Assembly: GCA_050248955.1 (NCBI GenBank)
Contig: JBFWRK010000033.1
Span: forward strand, 1 to 20,327
Direction: 5' to 3'
Source: JBFWRK01 sp050248955
GTDB taxonomy: Bacteria > Actinomycetota > Acidimicrobiia > Acidimicrobiales > Ilumatobacteraceae
DNA length: 20,327 bases
Positions 6,186 to 13,726 of the stretch are shown one piece after another. Made by a program: the position numbers and the translations under genes. The stretch's first letter is position 1; each line of letters opens with the position of its first letter. The notes beneath the pieces are model-generated. The model was not told the DNA's origin and made no database searches. It saw nothing but the letters and a program-made list of their open reading frames with translations.

Positions 6186-7601
6186 CTACGGCCGCGGTGC
6201 GAGGGCGTCCGGCGCGGGGCCGGAGGGGAACGCGCTGAGCCCGTTGCCCAGGTCGGTCCAGAGCGCCGGCCAGGCACCGTCGACCGTGGCCTTCTCACCG
6301 TTGAGGATCAACGAGAAGAGCACGACGGAACCGTCAGCGGCCGGGTAGTAGCCCGACAGCGACTTCGCGCCGCTGAGCGTCCCGGTCTTCGCCCGCAGCT
6401 TGCCCTGCAGCGGTGTGCCGACGAAGACGTCGACGAGCGTGCCGGTCGTGCCGGCGATGGGCAAGCTGTCGTGCACCGGCCCATTCGCGCCCACGTGCTC
6501 GAGGACGCCGACGAGCAGCTCGCACGTGAGCACGTTCGTGCGATCGAGGCCCGAGCCGTCGGTGATCACCATCCCGTCGGTCGGCAGCCCCCATGTTGCG
6601 AGCGTCTCGAGCACGGCTGCTGCACCTGCCGCCCTGGTGCCGGCGCCGGACCGGGCGAGCCCGATCTCCTTGAGCAACGACTCGGCAGTGTTGTCATCGC
6701 TCGTGGTGAGCATCTCGTGGACGACTTCGGCGAGGGGCACCGAGTCGACGCTCGCGATCACCGGAGCCGCGGCGTCACGCACCGCACGGCGCGCTTCGGC
6801 GCCGACCTCGACGCCACGGCGCTCGAGCAGGATCTGCAGCTGCTCCGCCGCTGCCTCCGCAGGGTCCTGCCCGGGGAGCTCGTTGCGCGGGTAGACGCGT
6901 CCGTCGTTCACGAGCAGCGCGCCGATCGGCCCCGCCTCGCGATTCGGGATGTCGGTCGCCCACGAGGGCACGTATCGCTCGTCGTCGTACCGCGAGTCGT
7001 CACCGACGATGGCGCCGGTGATCCGGCGCACGCCGGCGAGCACGACCCGGTCGGCCAGCGCCTCCATCGAGGTCACGCTGAACGGGGGGTAGAGCTGCGA
7101 CTCCGGGTACTCGGCGACCGAGAGCAGTGGATCTCCCCCGCCGATGAGGAACACGTCACCCGACACGACACCGTCGACGACGTTCGCCGCCACCTGGGTC
7201 GTGAAGACGGCGTCGGGTCCGAGCACCTCGAGCGCGACCGCTGCGGTGAGGAGCTTCATGTTGCTCGCGGGGATGACCGGCGCCGCGCCGCGCTCGTCGA
7301 CGAGGTCGATGCCATCGGACTCGACCACGAGGCAGCTCGACGGTCCCATGTTGTCCACGACCTGCGCGAGATCGGTGCGGAGGTTGTGCCCGACCACGTC
7401 GCGCGAGAGCACGGTGGGAGTCCGCCGAACCGAGAGCACGGGCGTGCCGAGCTGCTCGACGTCGACCGGAGCCGGGTCTGCTCGGACTGCTTCGGCCCGC
7501 GCAGCGTCGACGGTGTCAGCGCTCATCCACCACACGCCCCCGAGTGCGGCGGCAGGGAGGAGCCCGACGACGGCGATGGCGAAGGACGATCGCCGGCTCA
7601 G
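6186..7601 (-). CDS. dacB: D-alanyl-D-alanine carboxypeptidase/endopeptidase, PBP4 (S13) family
   Basis: This is a penicillin-binding peptidase that trims peptidoglycan peptides outside the membrane. From the CTG start proposed here (471 aa), SxxK is SNMK (113-116), the SxN region reads SDDNTAE (from 301) and KTG is in AKTGTL (405-407). The first ATG, GTG or TTG in frame is the GTG at 7535, which would begin at MWWMSADTV and lose the signal peptide. The 22 codons before it encode SRRSSFAIAVVGLLPAAALG, a clean N-region plus hydrophobic core. They open at a CTG that overlaps the acyl-CoA synthetase stop as CTGA, like the other NTGA junctions in the window. If the GTG is used, the end is 7535. 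The SxN asparagine appears shifted by one residue. Confidence 0.88.
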   Translation of the reverse strand: MSRRSSFAIAVVGLLPAAALGGVWWMSADTVDAARAEAVRADPAPVDVEQLGTPVLSVRRTPTVLSRDVVGHNLRTDLAQVVDNMGPSSCLVVESDGIDLVDERGAAPVIPASNMKLLTAAVALEVLGPDAVFTTQVAANVVDGVVSGDVFLIGGGDPLLSVAEYPESQLYPPFSVTSMEALADRVVLAGVRRITGAIVGDDSRYDDERYVPSWATDIPNREAGPIGALLVNDGRVYPRNELPGQDPAEAAAEQLQILLERRGVEVGAEARRAVRDAAAPVIASVDSVPLAEVVHEMLTTSDDNTAESLLKEIGLARSGAGTRAAGAAAVLETLATWGLPTDGMVITDGSGLDRTNVLTCELLVGVLEHVGANGPVHDSLPIAGTTGTLVDVFVGTPLQGKLRAKTGTLSGAKSLSGYYPAADGSVVLFSLILNGEKATVDGAWPALWTDLGNGLSAFPSGPAPDALAPRP

Positions 7602-9772
7602 GACAGCCCCCGGCTGCGGCGGAACTCGGCGTAGCGGTAGAGATGGCCCAGCGCGGTCACGGCCCGGTTCGCGCTTGCGTAGCAGAGCCGTCCCGACGCC
7701 CGCACCGCTACCGGGCCGGGGTTCGACGGGTCGGCGACGGCGAGCTCGGTGGCGGTGAGGATCGGCTTGCCGGTCGCGGTCGAGATCGCGTCGGCGGCCT
7801 CCGCGAACCGCGCGTCCTGACGCTCGTGGTACGCCACGATCCGGTCCAGCCCGTGATCGGGGTAGAAGCGGCCGTCACGCATGAGCCTCGCCTGGTTCGA
7901 CTGGATCCCCAGCCCGAGGTAGATCACGGAGTGCACCTCCGGGTGGGACGCGATGAGCTCCATCACCTCCGGGATCGTGTCACGCGTCTCACCGCCGGCG
8001 CAGTCGACCGGGTTGGCCTTGCTCCACCGCGGGGGGAGCTTGGCGTCGACGGCGTCGCGCAGGTCGTCCGGCAGCGGCAGCAGCACGAGCTTGCGGTCCC
8101 TGGTGATCGCGTCAGCGGTGACGACACCCCAGCCGCCGGCGGTCGTGAGCACGACGACGTTCGGGCCGGACGGCAGCGGCTGGGTGGCGAACGTGGCCGC
8201 CGCCTCGAACGCCTCCTCCACGGTCGCCGCGCGCGTGACACCCGCCATGCGACAGGCGCCGTCGAACACCTTGTCGTTGGCCGCGAGCGCGCCGGTGTGG
8301 CTCGCCGCGGCCTGTGCCCCGCCCTCGGTCGCACCACCCTTCACGAGCACGAGCGGCTTGCGCGCAGCGACCGATGCGAACCGCTCGAGCAGTCCGCGAC
8401 CATCGACGATCCCCTCGACGTAGGCGAGGCCGACCTTCGTCGACGGGTCGTCGGCGTACCAGTCGAGGTAGTCGGCGACGGTGACGGCTGCCGCGTTCCC
8501 GGCGCTCACCGCCCTGCTGATGCCGACCCCGCTCTGGCGGGCGAAGTTGAGGAAGCTCGAGACGAAGTTGCCGCTCTGGCTGGCGACGCCGATGCCACCG
8601 GCCGGTGGGTACGGGGCGACGATCTGCGCGCACAGGTCGACCGGCGTCGACACGACGCCCTGTCCGTTCGGGCCGGCGAGCAGGATGCCGAGCTCGTCGG
8701 CGAGCGCGACGAGCGCCGCCTCGTCGGCGCGGCCCTGCTCCCCCGCCTCGCCGTAGCCGGCCGACGTGATGAACGCGGCGCGGATCCCCTTCGCCGCGCA
8801 CGCCCGCAGCAACGACGGGTTGGCCGAGGCCGGCGTGCAGACGAACACGAGGTCGGCGCGACCTTCGGGCAACGACTCGATGTCCTTCTCCGTCCGGATG
8901 CCGAGCACCTCCTCACCCTGGAGGTTCGTGCCGAACACCTCACCCCGGTAGCCGCTGGCGAGGATGTTGTGCATCGAGACGAAGCCGAACTTGCCGGGAT
9001 GGCTCGACGCACCGGCGACCACGACCCCGCGCGGCTCGAACAGCGCCCGGAACTGCGCATCCGCAGGGCGCGAACGGACGGCCGCGACCACGGGCTCGTC
9101 ACCCGCCGCCGATCCGGCGCGCAGCTCGACGAGCGCGTCGACGGCGATCGGCGCGCCGTCGGCCCGCACGATCAGCGGGTTCACGTCGACGCTCTCGATC
9201 CCGGGATTGGCCGCAGCAGCCGCTGACAGACCGAGCAGGACGGCGGCGAGCTGGTCACGATCGACCGCGGCCTCGCCGCGGAACTCGCCGAGCAGCCGCT
9301 GCGTCGCCAGCGAGTCGATCATCTCGTCGGCGTCGACCCGGGTGATCGGCGCCGGCCGGAACACGACGTCGGCGATCGCCTCGGCGAGGATGCCGCCGAT
9401 GCCGAGCATCACGTTCATGCCGAACTGCGGATCGCGCACGAGGCCGGCGATCAGCTCGCGGTTGCCCGCGATCATCGGCGCGACGAGCACGGTGACATCG
9501 CCGTCCTCGGGCTGCGCCGCAGCGAGCAGGTCGGCCGCCGCGGCGGCGACGGCGTTGCGGTCGGCGAGCTTCAGCCTGACGAGGCCGCGCTCGGTCTTGT
9601 GCGCGATCGCGTCGCCGCAGAGCTTCGCGACGACCGGGTAGCCGAGCTCGTCGGCGGCGTCGCCGGCCGCCTCGGCCGAGTCGACCTCGCGCTCGACGGC
9701 GAGCGGGACGCCGTGACCGGCGAGGAGCCGCTTCGACGCGACCTCGGAGAGGGTGTGACCGGTTCCTGACAC
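7598..9772 (-). CDS. NDP-forming acyl-CoA synthetase, fused subunits in beta-alpha order
   Basis: Proteins of this family interconvert acyl-CoA and acid with ADP-to-ATP exchange, or activate acids with ATP. The 724-aa chain begins with an ATP-grasp (beta) region (about 5-220) carrying the phosphohistidine loop AIAHKTERG (His58). A CoA-binding Rossmann domain starts at LFEPRGVVVAGASSHPGKFG (244-263). Ligase/flavodoxin-like domains follow with AGPNGQG (367-373) and the catalytic loop ASHTGALA (His492). The GTG start is preceded by TACGGT at 8 nt and no ribosome binding site. The ATP-grasp-first order is the reverse of the archaeal Acd fusion. The substrate cannot be told from sequence. The linked hydrolase, TetR and desaturase make acyl chains a fair guess. 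Confidence 0.88.
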   Translation of the reverse strand: MSGTGHTLSEVASKRLLAGHGVPLAVEREVDSAEAAGDAADELGYPVVAKLCGDAIAHKTERGLVRLKLADRNAVAAAAADLLAAAQPEDGDVTVLVAPMIAGNRELIAGLVRDPQFGMNVMLGIGGILAEAIADVVFRPAPITRVDADEMIDSLATQRLLGEFRGEAAVDRDQLAAVLLGLSAAAAANPGIESVDVNPLIVRADGAPIAVDALVELRAGSAAGDEPVVAAVRSRPADAQFRALFEPRGVVVAGASSHPGKFGFVSMHNILASGYRGEVFGTNLQGEEVLGIRTEKDIESLPEGRADLVFVCTPASANPSLLRACAAKGIRAAFITSAGYGEAGEQGRADEAALVALADELGILLAGPNGQGVVSTPVDLCAQIVAPYPPAGGIGVASQSGNFVSSFLNFARQSGVGISRAVSAGNAAAVTVADYLDWYADDPSTKVGLAYVEGIVDGRGLLERFASVAARKPLVLVKGGATEGGAQAAASHTGALAANDKVFDGACRMAGVTRAATVEEAFEAAATFATQPLPSGPNVVVLTTAGGWGVVTADAITRDRKLVLLPLPDDLRDAVDAKLPPRWSKANPVDCAGGETRDTIPEVMELIASHPEVHSVIYLGLGIQSNQARLMRDGRFYPDHGLDRIVAYHERQDARFAEAADAISTATGKPILTATELAVADPSNPGPVAVRASGRLCYASANRAVTALGHLYRYAEFRRSRGLS

Positions 9773-9780
9773 GATCGGCC

Positions 9781-9786
9781 ACCGTA
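9781..9786 (-). promoter_or_regulatory. -10 element of a leaderless promoter (acyl-CoA synthetase)
   Basis: On the minus strand this reads TACGGT, with 8 nt to the GTG at 9772. It lies in the short gap after the hydrolase gene, so the synthetase and dacB may be transcribed independently of the hydrolase. Confidence 0.5.
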
Positions 9787-9836
9787 GCCAGCAGCGCCGG
9801 GCGCTCCCCAGCTCCAGCCGGCTCGTCAGGCCGAGG

Positions 9837-10619
9837 TCATGCCGCCGCCGACGCGTGCTCGTGGAGCAGCGCGGCCACGTCGGCGGCGAGCTCCTGGATC
9901 ACGAGGTGGCCGGCCGGCAGCTCGACGAGGCGGGCACCACTGATCACCTCGGCGAGCTCACGACTGTGGCGGATGTCGACCCAGCGGTCCTCGAGCGCAC
10001 CGATGACGAGCGTCGGCGACGTGATCTTCGGCAGCAGCGCGGCGATGTCGAGCGTCTTGTCGAGCTCGAGGTGGGCGAGCGATCCGGGCGCGATCGTGCC
10101 GACGCTCAGCGCGATCGCGTCGTCGAGCATCGGTTCCATCATCGTGAGCGCCCCGGCGGTGAGCCCGTCGGCGAACGCATAGCGGATGAAGAGCGCGGGA
10201 TCAGCCTCGATGAGCTTCGCCCACAGATCGAACGTGACCCGCATGCGGGCGTCGCTCACGGTCCAGCCGCAGAGCGACGTCACGCTGCGGACCCGATCCG
10301 GAGCGGTGCCGGCGATCGCGAGCGCCGCCACGGCGCCGAGCGAGTAGCCGGCGACGTGGAACCGCTCGTGGCCGAGGTGGTTCATGACGGCGAGCGCGTC
10401 GTCGACCAGCAGCTCGATCGTCAGCGCTGCGGCCGGCATCGACGACTCCCCCGAGCCGGGGAACTCGACCATCACCCACTCGTAGCTGCCTGGCACCGAC
10501 GGCCGCACCACGTCCCACGCCGTCCGCGACATCGTCGTGCCGTGCAACAGCAGGAACGGTTCACCGTGACCGTCGGTCGCGTACCCGACCGTGGAGTCGC
10601 CAACGCGAAGGATCGACAT
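9837..10619 (-). CDS. Alpha/beta hydrolase
   Basis: A 260-aa serine hydrolase of the alpha/beta fold. The oxyanion HG pair is at LLLHGTTM (24-30). The nucleophile elbow is GYSLG (Ser93), the acid is Asp211 in GALEDRW, and the catalytic His238 is in LPAGHLV. A cap region lies at about 125-190. It has no signal peptide, so it should be cytoplasmic. Substrates in this family range from esters to lactones and cannot be assigned. The ATG lies 8 nt after TACGGT, suggesting a leaderless mRNA. It is codirectional with the TetR gene upstream and the acyl-CoA synthetase downstream. Confidence 0.88.
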   Translation of the reverse strand: MSILRVGDSTVGYATDGHGEPFLLLHGTTMSRTAWDVVRPSVPGSYEWVMVEFPGSGESSMPAAALTIELLVDDALAVMNHLGHERFHVAGYSLGAVAALAIAGTAPDRVRSVTSLCGWTVSDARMRVTFDLWAKLIEADPALFIRYAFADGLTAGALTMMEPMLDDAIALSVGTIAPGSLAHLELDKTLDIAALLPKITSPTLVIGALEDRWVDIRHSRELAEVISGARLVELPAGHLVIQELAADVAALLHEHASAAA

Positions 10620-10627
10620 GGCGGGTC

Positions 10628-10633
10628 ACCGTA
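10628..10633 (-). promoter_or_regulatory. -10 element of a leaderless promoter (alpha/beta hydrolase)
   Basis: On the minus strand this reads TACGGT, with 8 nt to the ATG at 10619. It is the same hexamer and spacing as before the acyl-CoA synthetase. Confidence 0.5.
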
Positions 10634-10680
10634 GGCGCGGGTCGCGGCCCGGTCTCAGCCGGACGAGCGGCCGGACGTCG

Positions 10681-11295
10681 TCACTCGAGGACGAGTGCGG
10701 CGCGGAAGAACGACGTGATGTGGTCGAGCCGGGCGCTGAGCCGGACCGGGTCCATCGGGTCGGCGTCCAGCAGGCCCTCCAGGAACGGCGCATCGGAGAA
10801 GTAGGTCAGCAGCGCGCCGTACCCCGTCAGCAGCACCTGCTGCGGGTCGTGGGGTCGGAACACGCCCGCGTCCATCTCCCGCGCGAAGTAGGAGACCGCC
10901 TTGTCGAACATCGGCCGCAGCACCGCGGCGAGGTCGATGCCCAGGTGGGTGCCGCCCTCGAGCGCCTCGCGGCGGACGAGGCGGACGTAGTCGGGGTTCT
11001 GCTCGAAGAACTGGAAGCCGGCCGTGAGCACGAGCTCGATCTTCGGCCAGCCGCTGCCCTCGGAGGTCACCGCCGTCTCCAACCGGGAGAACCAGTCGGA
11101 GAGCAATCGCTCGAACACCTCCCCGTACAGCGCGTCCTTCGAGGGGAAGTGGTGGAGCAAGCTGGGTCGACGGATGCCGACCTGCGATGCGATGTCGTTG
11201 AGCGACGTGCCGTCGTAGCCGTTGTCGGCGAAGCAGGAGACGGCGACCGCGAGGATCGCCTCGCGCGTCGACACGATCTCCTGGGATCCGCTCAT
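10681..11295 (-). CDS. TetR-family transcriptional regulator
   Basis: This 204-aa protein has a typical TetR DNA-binding domain: helix 1 REAILAVAVSCFADNGYDGTS and the helix-turn-helix SLNDIASQVGIRRPSLLHHFPSKDALY (about 31-57). A helical ligand-binding C-terminus (60-204) follows. The ATG at 11295 is chosen because it begins the domain at the usual place and sits 7 nt after TACGAT. A longer open frame upstream runs antisense through the desaturase. The gene diverges from the desaturase, and a 22-bp near-perfect palindrome lies between their promoters. The simplest reading is a repressor of itself and the desaturase that senses an acyl-CoA or fatty acid. The ligand is inference. Confidence 0.92.
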   Translation of the reverse strand: MSGSQEIVSTREAILAVAVSCFADNGYDGTSLNDIASQVGIRRPSLLHHFPSKDALYGEVFERLLSDWFSRLETAVTSEGSGWPKIELVLTAGFQFFEQNPDYVRLVRREALEGGTHLGIDLAAVLRPMFDKAVSYFAREMDAGVFRPHDPQQVLLTGYGALLTYFSDAPFLEGLLDADPMDPVRLSARLDHITSFFRAALVLE

Positions 11296-11302
11296 GCGGC
11301 CA

Positions 11303-11308
11303 ATCGTA
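11303..11308 (-). promoter_or_regulatory. -10 element of the leaderless tetR promoter
   Basis: On the minus strand this reads TACGAT, with 7 nt to the tetR ATG. Its -35 position (about 11326-11331) falls inside the palindromic operator. Confidence 0.5.
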
Positions 11309-11321
11309 TCCCACGAAGGTT

Positions 11322-11343
11322 GCCTACCTACCGGTCGGTAGGC
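11322..11343. promoter_or_regulatory. TetR operator, 22-bp palindrome (20/22 symmetric)
   Basis: The left half GCCTACCTACC and right half GGTCGGTAGGC are reverse complements at 20 of 22 positions. Only positions 8 and 15 break symmetry. The TACC-nnCCGGnn-GGTA core has the size and symmetry of known TetR-family sites. It lies midway between two divergent -10 elements and covers the -35 position of both promoters. Binding would therefore block both genes. Confidence 0.75.
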
Positions 11344-11351
11344 CAGGGTGG

Positions 11352-11357
11352 TAGCTT
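11352..11357 (+). promoter_or_regulatory. -10 element of the leaderless desaturase promoter
   Basis: TAGCTT stands 7 nt before the desaturase ATG. Its -35 position (about 11329-11334) is inside the palindromic operator, mirroring the tetR side. Confidence 0.5.
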
Positions 11358-11364
11358 CTCCCTG

Positions 11365-12126
11365 ATGGTGTCGACGATCCTGCTCGGCGCGCTCGTCGGG
11401 TTCGCGGTGAGCATGTTCGCCAACCTCTGCACGACCATCTACCTGCACCGCGCGCTCTCGCACCGCGCCCTCACGGTGCGGAGACCGCTCAGTGGTGTGT
11501 TCCGTGTGTTGATCTGGACCATGACCGGGATCCGGCCGCGGCAGTGGGTGGCGGTGCACCGCAAGCACCACGCGTTCACCGATGTCGAGGGTGACCCGCA
11601 CTCGCCAGAGCTGCTCGGTTGGGTGAACGTCCAGATCCGCAACGTCGCGCTGTACCGACGGGAGGCGTCGAACCCGCAGACCGTCGCCCGCTACGCGAAG
11701 GACCTGCCTGCGGATCGCTGGGACCGCGCGCTGTTCGACCGGGCGATCGTCGGCCTGGCGATCGGCACGGTGCTGCTCGTGCTCGTGCTCGGACCGTGGG
11801 CCGGCGCGATCGCTGCGTTCGTCCACCTCAACGTGTACCTCGCGACGAGCTCGGCGGTGAACGCCATGGGCCACCACTTCGGGCGGCGCCCGTACGACAA
11901 CATCGCCGGCAACCTGCAGTGGCTGGCGTGGTTGACCGCCGGCGAGGGCCTCCACAACAACCATCACGCGGCGCCGACGTCGGCCCGCCTCGCGCACCAC
12001 CGCTGGGAGTTCGACCCGGGCTGGTGGGCGATCAGGGTCTTCCAACGGGTCGGTCTCGTGAAGGTCCGTCTGAGCAGCACCGTCCTCGCCGCTCGCCCCC
12101 GCAAAGCGACCCGCTCAGCCGCCTAG
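11365..12126 (+). CDS. Acyl-CoA/fatty-acid desaturase, membrane di-iron type
   Basis: This enzyme introduces a cis double bond into an acyl chain using O2 and electrons from a reductase or ferredoxin. The 253-aa protein carries the three histidine boxes of delta-9-type desaturases: HRALSH (28-33), HRKHH (65-69) and HNNHH (197-201). It also has the extra NAMGHHFG site (166-173). Membrane segments are visible at about 4-24 and 125-160. It is shorter than many bacterial desaturases, mainly at both ends. The ATG at 11365 follows TAGCTT by 7 nt. A GTG one codon later is possible. Longer upstream frames overlap tetR in antisense. It is probably controlled by the adjacent TetR protein. Regiospecificity is not proven. 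Confidence 0.9.
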   Translation: MVSTILLGALVGFAVSMFANLCTTIYLHRALSHRALTVRRPLSGVFRVLIWTMTGIRPRQWVAVHRKHHAFTDVEGDPHSPELLGWVNVQIRNVALYRREASNPQTVARYAKDLPADRWDRALFDRAIVGLAIGTVLLVLVLGPWAGAIAAFVHLNVYLATSSAVNAMGHHFGRRPYDNIAGNLQWLAWLTAGEGLHNNHHAAPTSARLAHHRWEFDPGWWAIRVFQRVGLVKVRLSSTVLAARPRKATRSAA

Positions 12127-12142
12127 GAACGTGGCGGGGCAG

Positions 12143-12148
12143 TACCCT
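12143..12148 (+). promoter_or_regulatory. -10 element of a leaderless promoter
   Basis: TACCCT stands 7 nt before the ATG at 12156, in the 29-nt gap after the desaturase. It could drive the two-gene unit with the FIST protein. Confidence 0.5.
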
Positions 12149-12155
12149 CGCCCGC

Positions 12156-12551
12156 ATGCAGATCGTCTCGGCCCTGTTCGTCGAGCACTTCGACATGCGC
12201 CAGGCGCCGGGGCCGTCGACGCGGATCGACATGACCGGCGTGATGTTCTCGATGGCGGCGCCGTCGCAGGTGCCGCTCACGATCGATCCGCACCTCGTCG
12301 CCTTGATCTTCTGTCCGGCCGATGAGCCCGGTCAGGGGATCTTCGAGGCGGTGTTCCGCCGTGGGGTCACCGAGGAGTCGGAGCAGATCGCCCGCAACGT
12401 CAGCCCGTTCACGGTCGAGCCGGGCAAGTTCACCTACCGCCTCGTGCGTGGCGAGCTCGAGTTCACGGAGTACGGACAGATCTTCGCCCATTGCCGCATC
12501 GACCAGGGGCCGTGGCTGATCGTGCCCTTCACCTTGCTGCCGCCGGCCTGA
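12156..12551 (+). CDS. Hypothetical protein, DUF6941-like
   Basis: This is a 131-aa soluble protein that I cannot assign to a function. It is rich in predicted beta strands (LTIDPHLVALIFC, GKFTYRLV, HCRIDQGPWLIVPFTL). Its opening reads like a short beta-sandwich domain, similar in pattern to small actinobacterial DUF6941-type proteins. That comparison is from memory and is weak. It has no signal peptide or membrane helix. Its ATG follows TACCCT by 7 nt without a ribosome binding site. The FIST gene begins one base after its stop, so the two are almost certainly cotranscribed and may act together. Confidence 0.75.
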   Translation: MQIVSALFVEHFDMRQAPGPSTRIDMTGVMFSMAAPSQVPLTIDPHLVALIFCPADEPGQGIFEAVFRRGVTEESEQIARNVSPFTVEPGKFTYRLVRGELEFTEYGQIFAHCRIDQGPWLIVPFTLLPPA

Positions 12552-12552
12552 C

Positions 12553-13692
12553 ATGCCGTTCGCGGCCTCGCTCTCGACGCACCCGGATGCCGCCACGGCC
12601 GTCGGCGAGATCGTCGGCGAGGTGACCGAGCGGCTCGGCGGCAGCGCACCCGAGCTCGCCGTCCTCTTCCTGTCCGCGTCGCACGTCGCGGCGGCTGACG
12701 AGATCGCCGCGACCGTCCAGTCGTTGCTCGACCCGCGCGCGTTCATCGGTGCGAGCGCCGTCGGTGTGCTCGCCGGCCACCACGGCGTCGAGGACGCTCC
12801 CGGACTCTCGCTGTGGGCCGGTCGCCTGCCGGGGCGGATCACGCCGTTCCACCTCACCGCGGTCGAGGACGGCGAAGCCTGGCGGATCGCCGGGCTCCCG
12901 ACGTTCGACGACACGATCCCGACGATGATCCTCCTCCCCGATCCGTTCACGTTCCCGTTGAACGAGTTCGTGAGCGGGCTCGGCCAGGACCGCCCGAGGC
13001 TCGCCGTGATCGGCGGCCTCGCCTCTGCAGCCCGCCAGTCGGGCGGCAACCGGTTGATCATCGGCGGCCGGGTGGTGCGGCACGGCGCCGTCGGCGTGCT
13101 GCTCGATGTGCCGCTCGCGCCGACGACCGTCGTCTCGCAGGGCTGCCGGCCGATCGGTCAACCGTTCACGGTCACCCGTTCGGAGCGCAACGTGCTGTTC
13201 GAGCTCGCCGGCCGCCCCGCGCTCGACCGCCTGCTCGAGCTCATCGAATCGCTCCCCGGGGCGGACAAGGCGCTCGCCGCGCAGGGCGTCCACTGCGGCA
13301 TCGTGGCTGACGAGCACAAGCTCGACTTCGAGCGTGGCGATTTCCTGATCCGCGGTGTGCTCGGCGCTGACCGGTCGACCGGAGCGATCGTGGTCGGCGA
13401 GGAGGTGCCCGTCGGTGCGACCATCCAGTTCCAGGTCCGCGATGCGTCGACGGCCGGCGAGGACCTTCGTTCGCTGCTCGACGGGCACACGAGCGACGGA
13501 GCGCTCGTCTTCACGTGCAACGGCCGGGGCACGTTCATGTTCGGCGACGCCGATCACGACGCGAAGATCGTGAGCGATCAGCTCGGCACGTCGGCCATCG
13601 CGGGGATGTTCTGCGCCGGCGAGATCGGCCCGGTGGCCGGGCGCAACGCCCTGCACGGGTTCACCGCATCGGTCGCGCTGTTCAGCGACTGA
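12553..13692 (+). CDS. FIST N- and C-domain sensory protein
   Basis: The 379-aa product matches the stand-alone FIST architecture. The N domain (about 1-210) contains the segments LAVLFLSASH, FIGASAVGVLAGHHGVED and LAVIGGLASAARQSGGNRL. The C domain (about 215-375) contains VGEEVPVGATIQFQVRDA, LVFTCNGRGTFMFG and AGMFCAGEIGPVAGRNALHGFTASVALF. FIST domains are proposed to bind small ligands such as amino acids and usually feed signalling proteins. Here there is no kinase, GGDEF or other output domain. The ATG sits one base after the preceding stop. An 18-bp palindrome overlaps its stop codon and may act as terminator or regulatory site. Confidence 0.88.
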   Translation: MPFAASLSTHPDAATAVGEIVGEVTERLGGSAPELAVLFLSASHVAAADEIAATVQSLLDPRAFIGASAVGVLAGHHGVEDAPGLSLWAGRLPGRITPFHLTAVEDGEAWRIAGLPTFDDTIPTMILLPDPFTFPLNEFVSGLGQDRPRLAVIGGLASAARQSGGNRLIIGGRVVRHGAVGVLLDVPLAPTTVVSQGCRPIGQPFTVTRSERNVLFELAGRPALDRLLELIESLPGADKALAAQGVHCGIVADEHKLDFERGDFLIRGVLGADRSTGAIVVGEEVPVGATIQFQVRDASTAGEDLRSLLDGHTSDGALVFTCNGRGTFMFGDADHDAKIVSDQLGTSAIAGMFCAGEIGPVAGRNALHGFTASVALFSD

Positions 13693-13706
13693 GCGCCGGC
13701 GCTCAG
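13689..13706. repeat. 18-bp perfect palindrome, CTGAGC-N6-GCTCAG
   Basis: CTGAGCGCCGGCGCTCAG overlaps the FIST stop codon. As RNA it can form a 7-bp stem with a 4-nt loop, so it may be a terminator. The same CTGAGC-N6-GCTCAG layout recurs at 13948-13965, on the other side of the small minus-strand ORF. Confidence 0.55.
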
Positions 13707-13726
13707 CGAGCCTCCGACCGTCGGCG

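Noticed and set aside
10591..11364. Upstream extension of the desaturase frame
   Set aside because: It runs antisense through tetR and across the operator. The ATG at 11365, with a -10 element 7 nt upstream, explains the gene.
11296..12045. Upstream extension of the TetR frame
   Set aside because: It runs antisense through the desaturase. TetR proteins begin close to the helix-turn-helix, as with the ATG at 11295.
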